NCBI RefSeq assembly: GCF_027924405.1 | Contig: NZ_AP026978.1 | Location: forward strand, 558,001-622,000 | Reading direction: 5' to 3' | DNA from: Nocardia sputorum | Lineage (GTDB): Bacteria; Actinomycetota; Actinomycetes; Mycobacteriales; Mycobacteriaceae | Length of the DNA stretch: 64,000 nucleotides | Shown here: in pieces, positions 1 through 33,581 of the stretch | Position numbering within the stretch: the stretch's first letter is position 1 | Layout: every line of letters starts with the position of its first letter | The notes under the pieces: model-generated | The model's database searches: none | Told to the model about the DNA's origin: nothing | What the model saw: the letters and a program-made list of their open reading frames with translations, nothing else | Program-made: the position numbers and the translations under genes

Positions 1-2
1 GC

Positions 3-25190
<25,188 letters not shown>

Positions 25191-25201
25191 TCGCACCGGA
25201 C

Positions 25202-25230
25202 GAGCCCCCTCCCGACATGGGAGGGGGCTC
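25202..25230 (+). terminator. Strong hairpin after the NRPS gene
   Basis: The arms GAGCCCCCTCCC (25202-25213) and GGGAGGGGGCTC (25219-25230) pair perfectly over 12 bases with a 5-base loop. The hairpin begins 11 bases after the NRPS stop codon. There is no strong T run after it, as is common in actinobacteria. Its place shows that the NRPS message normally ends here. Confidence 0.85.
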
Positions 25231-25422
25231 TCCTGGGTGATGGCACCCCGGTCCGGACGCTGCCACGGGTGATCCTCAGCTGGGTCCGTGGTCCACTGAA
25301 GCCCGAGGGTATTCGAAGTCGGTTGCCGGACGAGTAGCGGTCCGGATTCGGTTCGTTTGACTACACTCGAGGTCGATCGGCGGCGACCATCGCCACTGTC
25401 ATACGAGGCCGGAGGTGGTTTC

Positions 25423-25998
25423 ATGGCGATGCCAGTTCCGCATGGCGACGGCTGGACGGCTGCCGACCTCGACCACATGCCCGAAGACGGATTGCGTTAC
25501 GAGGTGTTGAATGGTCAGCTCGTCGTGAATGCCGCGCCCAAGCCTCGCCACCAGTTGTTGATCAGGTGGCTGGGGCGGGCCCTCGACGCGGTGTTGCCTC
25601 CTGGCCGTTTGGTGCTGGAAGGCGTCGGCGTACTGATAGGCGATGACGAGCCGATCCCGGACCTCGTCGTGGTGACCGACTCGATCGACGTAGACGCGAG
25701 AGGTGTTCCTGCGCACCAGGTAGAACTGGTTGTAGAAGTCGTGTCGAAATCCACGACGCTGCAAGACCGCATGGTCAAACCGGTGGTCTATGCGGAAGCC
25801 GGCATAGCGAACTACTGGCGTTTCGAGCCCAACGCTTTCAAGGGGCAGTTGCCGGGGGAGTCTCTCCCCGTCCTGTTCGCCCACGAACTCGGTGCCGACC
25901 ACACCTACGAACTGACGCACCGGGTGTCCGCTGGCAACACGGTCACCCTGCGCAGTCCCTTCGAATTCACGATCGACCCGGCAACTCTCCTCCCCTGA
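25423..25998 (+). CDS. Uma2-type (DUF820) protein
   Basis: A 191-residue protein of the Uma2 family, which has a PD-(D/E)xK nuclease fold of unknown cellular role. Visible motifs are DGLRYEVLNGQL near the start, the IPDLVVV strand with its acidic residue, ELVVEVVSKST with the E...SK part of the core, and YAEAGIANYW. The ATG at 25423 is preferred over an upstream TTG at 25357 because GGAGG at 25411-25415 sits seven bases before it. It is followed by a second Uma2 gene. It shares no function with the NRPS that can be seen. Confidence 0.85.
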   Translation: MAMPVPHGDGWTAADLDHMPEDGLRYEVLNGQLVVNAAPKPRHQLLIRWLGRALDAVLPPGRLVLEGVGVLIGDDEPIPDLVVVTDSIDVDARGVPAHQVELVVEVVSKSTTLQDRMVKPVVYAEAGIANYWRFEPNAFKGQLPGESLPVLFAHELGADHTYELTHRVSAGNTVTLRSPFEFTIDPATLLP

Positions 25999-26019
25999 CC
26001 TCGCGCGAGGATGTCCGAT

Positions 26020-26619
26020 ATGAGCGCTCCCGAAAAGCAACAGGTGCTGCGTGTGACCGCCGAGCAGTTCGCCGATGGGGCGACTGCCGGACTCGGTGAC
26101 ATCGAGATCGTCGACGGGCGCGTGGTGCGACTGCTGGCCCAGAGCCCCGTGCACAGCCGGGTGGTCCGGCGGCTGGCCGGGATGCTGGAGTCGGCTCGGC
26201 GCGATGGAGGGCCGTGTATGGTCGTGGACTCCGATGTCGCCGCGCGATTCGCCGATACGGAATCCACAGCGGCGGATCGACGGTTGAACATCCGTTACCC
26301 CGATATCTGGATCCGGGACTGCGAACCCTACGACGTCAACACTGTGCGCGAGCACATCCTGCTGGTGGTGGAGGTCACTTCCGAATCGACCATCGATGCC
26401 GACATCACCGACAAGCGAATCCAGTACGCGGCCGCGGGCATTCCTCGATACCTGATCGTCCGGCTGGACCAGAAGGAAGAGCGCATCGAAGAGATCGAGG
26501 AGTACCGTCTCGACTGGTCCGGTCGACGCTACCGCGCCCATACGGTTCATCGACGTGTCTTGCTGCTCGACGACCCGGTCGAGGCGACCATCCCATTCGA
26601 TGTACTGGAACAGCCCTGA
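26020..26619 (+). CDS. Second Uma2-type (DUF820) protein
   Basis: A 199-residue paralogue of the gene just upstream, about 21 bases after its stop, so the two are probably co-transcribed. Motifs are GDIEIVDGRVV, YPDIWIRD (acidic strand), LLVVEVTSEST and the KRIQYAAAGIPRYLIV block that ends the Uma2 core. GAGG at 26007-26010 gives better spacing to the ATG at 26020 than to the ATG at 26011, which lies directly against it. Sequence similarity to the first copy is clear only in the core motifs, so this is not a recent tandem duplicate. Confidence 0.83.
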   Translation: MSAPEKQQVLRVTAEQFADGATAGLGDIEIVDGRVVRLLAQSPVHSRVVRRLAGMLESARRDGGPCMVVDSDVAARFADTESTAADRRLNIRYPDIWIRDCEPYDVNTVREHILLVVEVTSESTIDADITDKRIQYAAAGIPRYLIVRLDQKEERIEEIEEYRLDWSGRRYRAHTVHRRVLLLDDPVEATIPFDVLEQP

Positions 26620-26881
26620 CGATTGCCACTCGCGGAATGGTCGGCGTAGCACGCCTCACCCGGTGAACCGGGAAGCAACCTCCGTCCGGTGGGCGCTACC
26701 ACGGTAGCGAGCGCGCTCGAGTTGTCCGCTGCGCGCGATTGTCTGGCTTGATATGTCATTTACGCCGGTCGTGGGCATCGATAGGGTCAGGGACGCGGCT
26801 TCGGTCGCGGTTTCTCTCCGCCCGCAATGGACTCGCTCGCAGGGCATCTCGCGGGCGGTGCGCGAACTTCACAAGGAAGAC

Positions 26882-28498
26882 ATGTCCACGATCGCAACCT
26901 CGTCCGGCGGCAAGCCGGACGGCTCTTCCGCACGTCCGCTGCGCGCGCGGCTGGTGTTGTTCCTGGTCAGCGGGGCCATCTTCATGATGATGCTCGACCT
27001 GACCGTGGTGTCCGCCGCGCTGGCCGATATCCGCACCGACCTGGACACGTCCATCGACGGACTGCAATGGGTCATCGACGCCTATGCCATTCCGATGGCG
27101 GGACTGCTGCTGACCTTCGCCACGCTCGGCGACCGGTTCGGCCGGAAGCGGCTTTTCCTCGCCGGCATGACGGTTTTCACGGCATCGTCGCTGGCATTGG
27201 CGCTGGCGGGCACCATACTTCAGTTGAACATCCTGCGCGCGGTGCAGAGCGTCGGCGCGGCGATGATCTTCGCGACGGCGTTGCCGCTGCTGGCGGTGGC
27301 CTACCCCGGGGCGGGCAAGCGCGCGAAGGCGATCGGCGTCTACGGCGCAGTGATGGCGAGCGCGACCGTCGCGGGGCCGGTGCTCGGCGGCGCGCTGGTC
27401 ACCCAGTTCGGGTGGCGCTCGATCTTCATCATCAACGTCCCGATCGGCATCTTCATCGGCGTGCTCGCCGTGCTGCGGATGCCGGAGTCGGCGCGGATGC
27501 AAGGGCGCAAAGCCGACTGGCCGGGGTCGCTGCTGCTCACCGCCGGCCTGGTGACGGGCGTATTCGCGCTGACCCGTGGCAACTCGCTGGGCTGGACCTC
27601 GGCCACGGTGCTCGGGCTCGGCGCCGCCGCGGCGGTGCTGCTGGCCGGGTTCGTGGCCTGGCAGTTCAAGGCTGAGCATCCGCTGCTCGACGTGGCCATG
27701 GTGCGCAAGCGCGGTTTCACCGGCACGGCCATCGTCTCGATCGGCCACATGGCGACGCTGATGGCCGCGAGCAACTACCTGGCGGTGTTCCTGATCAACA
27801 CGCTCGGGTACACGCCGTTGCAGATGGGCCTGCGGTTGCTGCCGGTGACCGGTGCCGCGCTGATCAGCGCGCCGCTGGCGATGGTATTCGCGAAGCGGGT
27901 TCCGTTCGCGGTTTCGCTGCCGGTCACGATGGCCTTCGTGGCGCTGGGCACATGGCTGATCGGCGATTTCGATTCCGGCGATTCCTGGACGCATTTCCTG
28001 CCGGGACTGGTGATCGGCGGTCTGGGCCTCGGCGCGATCACGGCCGTCAACCAGGCGGCCTCGCTCACCTTCGCCTCCGACGAGAACGCGGGCATGGCCA
28101 GCGCGACCTTCGGCACCCTCCGGCAGGTCGGTCTCGCGGTCGGGGTGGCCGGCCTGGGCGCGATGTTCAACCACGCCGCCCGCGGTTCGGCGGCCGACGG
28201 GCTCGATGCCCTGCCCGGCGCCGTCCCGCCGGGACCGCGTGAGCAGTTCCTGGAGGCGGCGGGCTCCGGCGCCGGTCGCTCGGTGGCCGACGGGCTGCCC
28301 GCGCAGTTCCAGCCGATCGCGCCGGACCTGTCGCACATCGCGGTCTCCGCGTCGATCGACGGGCTCAACTCGATGATCGGCCTGGCAGCCGCGATCGGCG
28401 GCGTCGCGGTCCTCGCTTCCGCGCTCGCCTTCACCGTGGACCACCTGCGCGGCAGGAGAACTCCGGCCGAGCCCGCGCGGCGCACGGAAGGGGCCTGA
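26882..28498 (+). CDS. MFS drug exporter of the DHA2 (EmrB/QacA) family
   Basis: A 538-residue inner-membrane proton-driven exporter with about 14 hydrophobic segments. The first helix ends MMLDLTVVSAAL (motif D1 of DHA2 pumps), followed by WVIDAYAIPMAGLLL and the GDRFGRKR loop (motif A). VAGPVLGGALV in helix 5 is the motif C that marks antiporters. The start at 26882 has AAGGA four bases before it; an upstream in-frame start at 26753 adds a non-membrane tail without a clear ribosome site. It lies one gene pair downstream of the NRPS and could export its product, but two Uma2 genes and a terminator separate them. The substrate cannot be told. Confidence 0.9.
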   Translation: MSTIATSSGGKPDGSSARPLRARLVLFLVSGAIFMMMLDLTVVSAALADIRTDLDTSIDGLQWVIDAYAIPMAGLLLTFATLGDRFGRKRLFLAGMTVFTASSLALALAGTILQLNILRAVQSVGAAMIFATALPLLAVAYPGAGKRAKAIGVYGAVMASATVAGPVLGGALVTQFGWRSIFIINVPIGIFIGVLAVLRMPESARMQGRKADWPGSLLLTAGLVTGVFALTRGNSLGWTSATVLGLGAAAAVLLAGFVAWQFKAEHPLLDVAMVRKRGFTGTAIVSIGHMATLMAASNYLAVFLINTLGYTPLQMGLRLLPVTGAALISAPLAMVFAKRVPFAVSLPVTMAFVALGTWLIGDFDSGDSWTHFLPGLVIGGLGLGAITAVNQAASLTFASDENAGMASATFGTLRQVGLAVGVAGLGAMFNHAARGSAADGLDALPGAVPPGPREQFLEAAGSGAGRSVADGLPAQFQPIAPDLSHIAVSASIDGLNSMIGLAAAIGGVAVLASALAFTVDHLRGRRTPAEPARRTEGA

Positions 28499-28537
28499 CC
28501 TGTCAGCCTCACACCGCTTCGCCGACGTAACGGGACA

Positions 28538-28597
28538 CGCGAATGGCACATGGTCGAGGCAGAGTGCGAGAGAACTCTCCACCATGTGCCACTCGCG
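28538..28597. terminator. Large stem-loop between convergent genes
   Basis: Arms at 28538-28554 and 28581-28597 pair over 17 bases with one A/C mismatch (CGCGA-A-TGGCACATGGT against ACCATGTGCCA-C-TCGCG). The 26-base loop holds a second small hairpin, GAGAG-AA-CTCTC. It lies between the stop of the exporter (28498) and the stop of the minus-strand YHS gene (28608), so it probably ends transcription from both sides. The stem is longer than most terminators. Confidence 0.72.
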
Positions 28598-28607
28598 GTT
28601 GTCCTGC

Positions 28608-29222
28608 TCAGCGCGGGATGGCGTGCTCTTCGGCGAAGACTTTGCGGCAGGCCGGGGCACAGAAGGCGTAGTCGGTGCCGTCGTGGGTGAGAGTGAAGCG
28701 GGCGGTGGCGAGGTCGACGGTCATGCCGCAGACCGGGTCGATGGCATAACCTTCCGGGGCTTCGGGCCGGTCGCCGGAGGCGCGGAAGTCCTCCGTCATC
28801 AGTTTGGTGATCTCGGTCGTGGTGAGCGGGCGGCCGAGAGCACCGAGGTTGTTCTCGCGCAGGCCGATGATCTGGACCACACAGTGCGGCGCGCGGGTCA
28901 AGCGGCCGGGGTCCGCCTCGCATTCGGCGATGGCGTGGGTCACGAGCGGGATGACGTGGCCGCCGAACTCGCTGTTGTTGGCCCAGGATCCGGGAACCGT
29001 GATGCGCACCAGGTAGCGTGGCGCGTCGTCAAGGGCGGGGCCGCCGGTCGCCCACACCTCGGCGTCGCGCACCAGCACATGGGTCAGTTCGCGGGCTTTG
29101 GACAGCACCGAGTCCGGTGCGGCCGGTTCGGTGGTCAAGTCGCGCAGGACGCGTGCGGCGAGGGCGCGTTTGCGGTCGGCGGTCGAAGTGTCGTCGGAGA
29201 CGAACAGTTCCACGGTCATCAT
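28608..29222 (-). CDS. Tautomerase-like/YHS-domain protein
   Basis: A 204-residue protein. The first 150 residues look like a tautomerase-family fold (MTVELFVSDD, VQIIGLRENNLGALGRPLTT), but I see no clear catalytic Pro1 because the start is MMTVEL. The C-terminal 45 residues are a YHS domain: DPVCGMTVDLATARFT then YAFCAPACRKVFAEEH. Its cysteines in CGM and CAPAC are typical of metal- or copper-linked YHS modules. It is the last gene of a three-gene unit. Its start ATGATG overlaps the stop of the DUF1772 gene, which implies coupled translation. AAAGAAG lies about 10 bases before 29222. Role unknown; metal or redox stress is a guess. Confidence 0.75.
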   Translation of the reverse strand: MMTVELFVSDDTSTADRKRALAARVLRDLTTEPAAPDSVLSKARELTHVLVRDAEVWATGGPALDDAPRYLVRITVPGSWANNSEFGGHVIPLVTHAIAECEADPGRLTRAPHCVVQIIGLRENNLGALGRPLTTTEITKLMTEDFRASGDRPEAPEGYAIDPVCGMTVDLATARFTLTHDGTDYAFCAPACRKVFAEEHAIPR

Positions 29223-29701
29223 GGGCGGGCTTCTTTCCCGGGGAGCAGCGTCGTCGCCACGACGAGGAGGAAGGCGACCAGCGCGCACGCGGTGCGCGCG
29301 AAGTGGAATGCCTCCCAGCGGCCGAGGATTTCGGCGTAGTCGGCCGGGGGGCCGCTGATCGCCCATACCTTGATCTTCTGGTTGATCGGGACATTGCCGA
29401 GGCGGGTGATGAGGAAGGCCGCTACGGCGAGCACGCTCGCTGTGGCGGCGAGCATGCGCGATCGTCCGGTGGAGCGGATGGCGAGCACCAGCGTGCTGAG
29501 AATGGTCAGGCCCATCAGGGATTGCATGACCACACCGTTCACGCTCATCAGCGCGGTGTGGAAGGTGAAGCGCACGTCCAGTGGGACTCTGCGGAACGCG
29601 TAGAGCACGTTGACTGCCCCATAGCCGAACGCTCCGGCGAGCAATCCAGCGGGAAGCAGCGCGAATGCCCGTGCGAGAAGCGTTCTTTCGGCAATCCTCA
29701 T
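29219..29701 (-). CDS. DUF1772-like integral membrane protein
   Basis: A 160-residue protein with four hydrophobic segments: around residues 8-30, 48-72, 80-98 and 133-152. The layout and the NVPINQKIKVWAISGPPADYAEILGRWEAFHFART stretch match the DUF1772 (anthrone-oxygenase-like) family; NxxIN and W...HxxR are its usual conserved positions. No enzymatic role has been shown for most members. Its start ATG overlaps the stop of the thioredoxin-fold gene by four bases (ATGA), so the two are translationally coupled. Confidence 0.8.
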   Translation of the reverse strand: MRIAERTLLARAFALLPAGLLAGAFGYGAVNVLYAFRRVPLDVRFTFHTALMSVNGVVMQSLMGLTILSTLVLAIRSTGRSRMLAATASVLAVAAFLITRLGNVPINQKIKVWAISGPPADYAEILGRWEAFHFARTACALVAFLLVVATTLLPGKEARP

Positions 29702-30255
29702 GCGTGACGCTCCGCCGGAACGAGCGCGAGGAGTTCGTCGACCGACCACTGGTCGTACACATGCGTGCCGTACTTCGCGGCGAGCACGCGTCCGTCGGGG
29801 GAGATCAGGAAATCGGCGGGCAATCCGAGACTGCCGCCCTCGGGTGCGGTGGGCGGGGCGGTCTGCCTGCGGCGCAGCGTCGCGTAGGCATCGTGGGTCA
29901 CGCCGCGCAGGATGGCGGGCCAGCCGCGCGGGTCGAGCAACGCGCGGGGCGAGGTCTCGACGCCGAATTCGCGGTAGAGCTTCCGCTCCGGATCGGCGAT
30001 CACGTCCAGCGGCAGTTCTGCGGTGTACTTGCGCAATTCCGCCGCGCTGGAGTGGAACACGACGACTTCGCGGACGCCCGCGGCGGTGATCTCCGCGTGA
30101 CGCGTGACGATCGAGCGTAGGTGCAGGTTGCACACCGGGCATCCGGCGAACCGCCGGAATTGCAGGTGGATCAGGCGATCCGGGTCCGGCACCGGGATCC
30201 GCGCACCGGAGACGGTGGCCAGCGTCCGGTCCGGGACAGCGGTCGGCAGCGACAT
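29698..30255 (-). CDS. Thioredoxin-fold peroxiredoxin-like protein
   Basis: A 185-residue cytoplasmic protein of the AhpC/TSA-like group. FRRFAGCPVCNLHLR near residue 35 gives a CxxC redox pair, followed by EVVVFHSSAAELRKY, DPERKLYREFGVE and the GLPADFLISPDGRVLAAKYG strand pair of the thioredoxin fold. It is the first gene of the minus-strand unit and has AAAGGA eight bases before the ATG. It is transcribed away from a TetR gene across a 72-base gap that holds a near-perfect palindrome. Probably a thiol peroxidase or reductant; the substrate is unknown. Confidence 0.83.
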   Translation of the reverse strand: MSLPTAVPDRTLATVSGARIPVPDPDRLIHLQFRRFAGCPVCNLHLRSIVTRHAEITAAGVREVVVFHSSAAELRKYTAELPLDVIADPERKLYREFGVETSPRALLDPRGWPAILRGVTHDAYATLRRRQTAPPTAPEGGSLGLPADFLISPDGRVLAAKYGTHVYDQWSVDELLALVPAERHA

Positions 30256-30268
30256 CAGGGGTTCCTTT

Positions 30269-30293
30269 CGTAGGTGTACCTTGTACGCCTACG
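30269..30293. promoter_or_regulatory. Probable TetR operator, 25-base palindrome
   Basis: CGTAGGTGTAC at 30269-30279 mirrors GTACGCCTACG at 30283-30293, with ten of eleven positions matching across a 3-base centre. It lies in the gap between the redoxin-unit start (30255) and the TetR start (30328), so one bound repressor could block both promoters. Confidence 0.75.
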
Positions 30294-30327
30294 ACCAGTA
30301 TGCGCGTAACGCGTACGCTGTCAATCC

Positions 30328-30939
30328 GTGCCTCGCCCCCGTTCGCTGACCACCGCCGATCTCGCCACGGCGGCCCTCGCGGTGCTCGATCGCGAAGGGT
30401 TGCCCGCGCTGACCATGCGCGCGGTGGCCAAGGAACTGGGCATGGCCACCATGGCCCTGTACCGCTACGTCCGCGACCGCGACGAACTGGAGGTGCTGGT
30501 GGCGGACCAGGTGTTCGCCGCGATCGACACGGCGCTGCCGGAGGGAAGCGACTGGCGTGAGCGCGCGACGGCACTGATGACGAACATCCGGGACGGGTTC
30601 TCGGCCCACCCGGCCGCCGTGCCGATCGTGCTGCGGCGCCGGCAGTCGTCGGTCGAATCGCTGCGCGTGATGGAAGCGATGCTCGCGGTGCTCACCGAGG
30701 GGGGTTTCACCGGTCGCGCCCGCGTCATCGCCCAGCGCACGCTGGTCGCCTTCCTGATCGGCTACCTCCAGAACAAGCACTACGCGCCGCTGCGTGGACA
30801 GGGGACGATCGTGCTGGCCGACTTGCCCCCGGAGCGGTACCCGCATCTGACGCAGACCGCGGGTCAGGCCAAGAACATGTCGGCCGACGACGAATTCCGC
30901 GGTGGCGTCGAGATCATGCTGCGCGGGCTCCAGCCCTAG
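30328..30939 (+). CDS. TetR/AcrR family repressor
   Basis: A 203-residue repressor. The helix-turn-helix is at residues 10-55: LTTADLATAALAVL, LTMRAVAKELGMATMALYRYV with the usual YRYVRDRDEL end. The C-terminal part is of the tetracycline-repressor type and should bind a small ligand. The start is GTG at 30328 with no ribosome site, so translation may be leaderless; TACGCT at 30313-30318 is a possible -10 box. The palindrome at 30269-30293 suggests control of itself and of the divergent redoxin unit. Its end overlaps the convergent SGNH gene by 26 bases. Confidence 0.88.
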   Translation: MPRPRSLTTADLATAALAVLDREGLPALTMRAVAKELGMATMALYRYVRDRDELEVLVADQVFAAIDTALPEGSDWRERATALMTNIRDGFSAHPAAVPIVLRRRQSSVESLRVMEAMLAVLTEGGFTGRARVIAQRTLVAFLIGYLQNKHYAPLRGQGTIVLADLPPERYPHLTQTAGQAKNMSADDEFRGGVEIMLRGLQP

Positions 30940-32086
30940 CGGCGCGGTCGTCCACCGAAAGCGCTGTCACGTCGATGGTTTCGGCCATCGCCCGAGCCCC
31001 GGCGTCGTTGAGGTGCATGCCGTCGCCGCTGTCGAACTCGGGACGGATGAAGCCGGGACGCTGCGGGTCCTCCACCGCCCGCGCCACGTCGAACACCGAG
31101 TCGAAGACATCGGTGCCGCGCAGCCACTCGTTCACCCGCAGACGGGCGGGCTGCGCGGCGTCGACGTGCAGGCCGTCGTAGATGACGCCGGCGTAGGGGC
31201 CGATCGTCGCTGCGTGGACGGTGAGCCCTGCCGCGTGGGCCCGCCGCGCGAGGGCCGTGAAGCCCGCGATCAGTTCCTCTGCGGTCGCCGGTGGCTGCCC
31301 GAGCATGCCGCCCAGGCTCAGATCGTTGATGCCGAAGTTGATCAGCACGCTGGTCACGCCGGGAACGTCCAGCACATCGCGGTCGAAGCGCGCCAGGCCG
31401 GACTCGCCCACCTGGTCGGTCAGCAGCCGGTTGCCCGCGATGCCCTGGTTGACCACCCAGCCGCGGTCCAGCCGCGCGTTGAGGACGTCCACCGACCGCC
31501 GGTTGGCGCCGAGTGTGGTGCCGACGCCTTCGAACCAGGAGTCACCGAACGCCACGGCCACCGGGGTTCCCGCGGGCGCGAGCACGTCGACGCCGGCCAC
31601 GTAGAACCGCACGGGGACCTCCTCGACCGTGACGAGCGCGGCCTCGGAGGTGACGTCGCCGTCCGCTATGTACGCGGTTTCGGCGGGCTGGTGCGAGAAG
31701 GTCGCCACCTCGGTGGGCCCGGGCAGGTACAGGCTCAACGCCAGATCCGTTCCGGCGGAGACGGCCAGCTGCACCGGGTCGCTGAACACTTCACCGCCTG
31801 CCGGGACGACGACCTGCTCGGCGCCGCCGAACCGGAGCGCGGTGTCGGTCTCGGCGACGATCTCACTGCCCGTTTTGCGCAAGGCGACTCGTGCCGCGCC
31901 GACCGTCAACGGCGCCGTGCCATAGCGGTTGGTCAGCCCGATTCGCACGTGCGAACCGCCGCCCGCCAGGTGCAGGACCTGGCGCACTGTCTGATCGCGG
32001 AAGGCGCGCGACTCGGCGAACTTGATCTGCTCGTCCGGGCGGATCACGGCGGTGCGGAATCCGGCGATCCAGGCGGTCGACGACAT
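30914..32086 (-). CDS. SGNH/GDSL hydrolase
   Basis: A 390-residue esterase or lipase-like enzyme. After an N-terminal beta-rich part of about 160 residues it shows all SGNH blocks: VAFGDSWFEG with the nucleophile Ser, the Gly in NQGIAGNRLL, the Asn in FGINDL, and GDGMHLND with the Asp-His pair. No signal peptide is seen, so it is probably cytoplasmic. The substrate is unknown; an acetyl ester of a sugar is common in such two-part proteins. GGAGG five bases before the ATG at 32084-32086 decides the start. It is divergent from a MarR gene. Confidence 0.87.
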   Translation of the reverse strand: MSSTAWIAGFRTAVIRPDEQIKFAESRAFRDQTVRQVLHLAGGGSHVRIGLTNRYGTAPLTVGAARVALRKTGSEIVAETDTALRFGGAEQVVVPAGGEVFSDPVQLAVSAGTDLALSLYLPGPTEVATFSHQPAETAYIADGDVTSEAALVTVEEVPVRFYVAGVDVLAPAGTPVAVAFGDSWFEGVGTTLGANRRSVDVLNARLDRGWVVNQGIAGNRLLTDQVGESGLARFDRDVLDVPGVTSVLINFGINDLSLGGMLGQPPATAEELIAGFTALARRAHAAGLTVHAATIGPYAGVIYDGLHVDAAQPARLRVNEWLRGTDVFDSVFDVARAVEDPQRPGFIRPEFDSGDGMHLNDAGARAMAETIDVTALSVDDRAARAGARAA

Positions 32087-32121
32087 GGGAGCCTCCATTA
32101 GTTGCTGCGAGGAATAATGCG

Positions 32122-32129
32122 TATGCATA
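32122..32129. promoter_or_regulatory. Palindrome TATGCATA, possible MarR operator
   Basis: The 8-base perfect palindrome lies directly downstream of the -10 box of the SGNH gene, at its likely transcription start, in the gap shared with the divergent MarR gene. The A/T richness is unusual for this DNA. It is a short site, so the call is tentative. Confidence 0.4.
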
Positions 32130-32158
32130 TTGCTACGCCAACATCTTCCTCGTGTCAA
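32130..32158 (-). promoter_or_regulatory. Promoter of the SGNH hydrolase gene
   Basis: On the minus strand a perfect -35 box TTGACA lies at 32158-32153 and, 17 bases on, a weak -10 box TAGCAA at 32135-32130. The start codon is 44 bases further on. The match of the -35 box and spacing is good; the -10 box is poor. Confidence 0.5.
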
Positions 32159-32194
32159 CTATCCGCACGGCAACAATCCCGGTAGGTTTGCCTC

Positions 32195-32668
32195 ATGGAC
32201 GACAACGAGCTGTTCGACGATCCGCGCCTGACGACGATGGGCCTGTTCTTCGAGGCGTACGCCGGCGTGGTCGCCAAGCTGGAGCCGGTGTGGAAGGCGC
32301 ACGGTCTGTCCGGACTGGATGTGAATGCCCTGCTGCGGCTGAGCCGTTCGCCGGGGCGGCGGCTGCGCATGTCGGAGCTGGCGGTGCAGACCGCGCTGTC
32401 CACCAGCGGCGTCACCCGGCTGGTCGATCGCCTGGCGCGCGGCGAGCTGGTGGTGCGCGAGCTGGATCCGGGGGATCGGCGGGGTGCCTACGCGGTGCTC
32501 ACCGAGGCAGGTGGGGTGCGGCTCGCGCAGGTGCTGCCGGACTATCTCGCCGCCGTCGACCGCTGGTTCGTCCGGTTGCTCACGCCCGAGCAGCTCGCGG
32601 CGTTGTCCGAAGCGCTGCGCATCATCCGGGACACGTCCAACCCGGAGGCCACCTTCCGCATGGACTGA
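32195..32668 (+). CDS. MarR family regulator
   Basis: A 157-residue winged-helix regulator. SGLDVNALLRLSRSPGRRLRMSELA leads into the recognition helix TSGVTRLVDRL, and the wing is LVVRELDPGDRRGAYAVLTEAG, with the DxRG motif of MarR proteins. It is divergent from the SGNH hydrolase and probably controls it and itself through the shared 108-base gap. The ligand is unknown. Confidence 0.88.
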   Translation: MDDNELFDDPRLTTMGLFFEAYAGVVAKLEPVWKAHGLSGLDVNALLRLSRSPGRRLRMSELAVQTALSTSGVTRLVDRLARGELVVRELDPGDRRGAYAVLTEAGGVRLAQVLPDYLAAVDRWFVRLLTPEQLAALSEALRIIRDTSNPEATFRMD

Positions 32669-32742
32669 GCCGCCTCGGCCGCCATGTGACCGGGGGGCAT
32701 GCCAGCCCGGTCATCCGGCCAGGACCGCTCCGCGGTGTTCGG

Positions 32743-33486
32743 TCAAGTAGTGGGCCAGGTCAGCTTGCCGATGTCGGCTCCGTCGGTGATCAGGTTCTCG
32801 CCCGCGCGGTATACCCGGCCCGCCTTGCCCGGCAGCGGCATGGTCAGCAGCGCGCGCTTCTTGCCCAGCGTCGCCAGGTAGTCCCGGACCAGCTCGCGCA
32901 TGCCGAGGATCTCGGGTCCGACCAGATCCGGCACCCGTCCGGCGGGCGCGCCCACGGTCAGCTCCGCCAGTCGCGCGGCTACCTCGCGCACGTGCACCGG
33001 CTGTAGGCGCACCCCGCCCAGAATCGGCAGCACCGGCGATTTCAGCATCGTGTCCACCAGCTTCGGCACGAAGTCGTGGAACTGCGCCGCGCGCAGCGTG
33101 GTGTAGGGAATGCCCGACGCGGCCACGGCCTGCTCGGCGGCGAACTTCGCGCGGAAGTAGGTCAGCGGAAGCAGCTCGGCGGCGGTCACCGAGATGTAGA
33201 CGATGTGCCCGACGCCGGCGGCCGATGCCGCCCGCAGCAGATTCGCGGTGGCCACGTCGTCGCCCTTCGCGTCGCCCGCCAGGTGCACGATGGTGCCGAC
33301 ACCCGCCACCGCCGCATCGATGCCCCTGTCGCGCAGTAGGTCTCCCGCGACGAACTCGACGCCGTCGTGCGCGGGGCGTTCGGCGCGGCTCAGCACGCGC
33401 ACGTCGGCGCCCGCTTCGCGCAGCAGGGGCAGCACCTCGCGGCCCAGGGTGCCGGTGCCGCCGGTGACCAGAACCTTCGCGGTCAT
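32743..33486 (-). CDS. NmrA-like NAD(P)-binding reductase
   Basis: A 247-residue protein of the atypical short-chain dehydrogenase (NmrA/NAD(P)-binding Rossmann) group. VLVTGGTGTLGREV near the start is the glycine-rich nucleotide loop. VHLAGDAKGDD and YFRAKFAAEQAVAASGIPYTTLRAAQFHDF are typical of this group; the usual catalytic YxxxK is here YFRAK. It lies downstream of the CGNR gene on the same strand with a 95-base gap, so co-transcription is possible. It may reduce or sense a quinone or aldehyde; nothing in the context decides. Confidence 0.8.
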   Translation of the reverse strand: MTAKVLVTGGTGTLGREVLPLLREAGADVRVLSRAERPAHDGVEFVAGDLLRDRGIDAAVAGVGTIVHLAGDAKGDDVATANLLRAASAAGVGHIVYISVTAAELLPLTYFRAKFAAEQAVAASGIPYTTLRAAQFHDFVPKLVDTMLKSPVLPILGGVRLQPVHVREVAARLAELTVGAPAGRVPDLVGPEILGMRELVRDYLATLGKKRALLTMPLPGKAGRVYRAGENLITDGADIGKLTWPTT

Positions 33487-33581
33487 GACTGTCTCCGATC
33501 TCGTCGGTGCCGATGGGGCGTTCCCATCGCTGCACAGAGACGACGACGTGCGGGCACGGACTGTGACACCCGTGCCGCGGG

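Noticed and set aside
25191..25422. Continuation of the NRPS after a frameshift
   Set aside because: The stop is followed by a strong terminator hairpin and then by unrelated Uma2 genes; no A, T or thioesterase motif is found in any frame.
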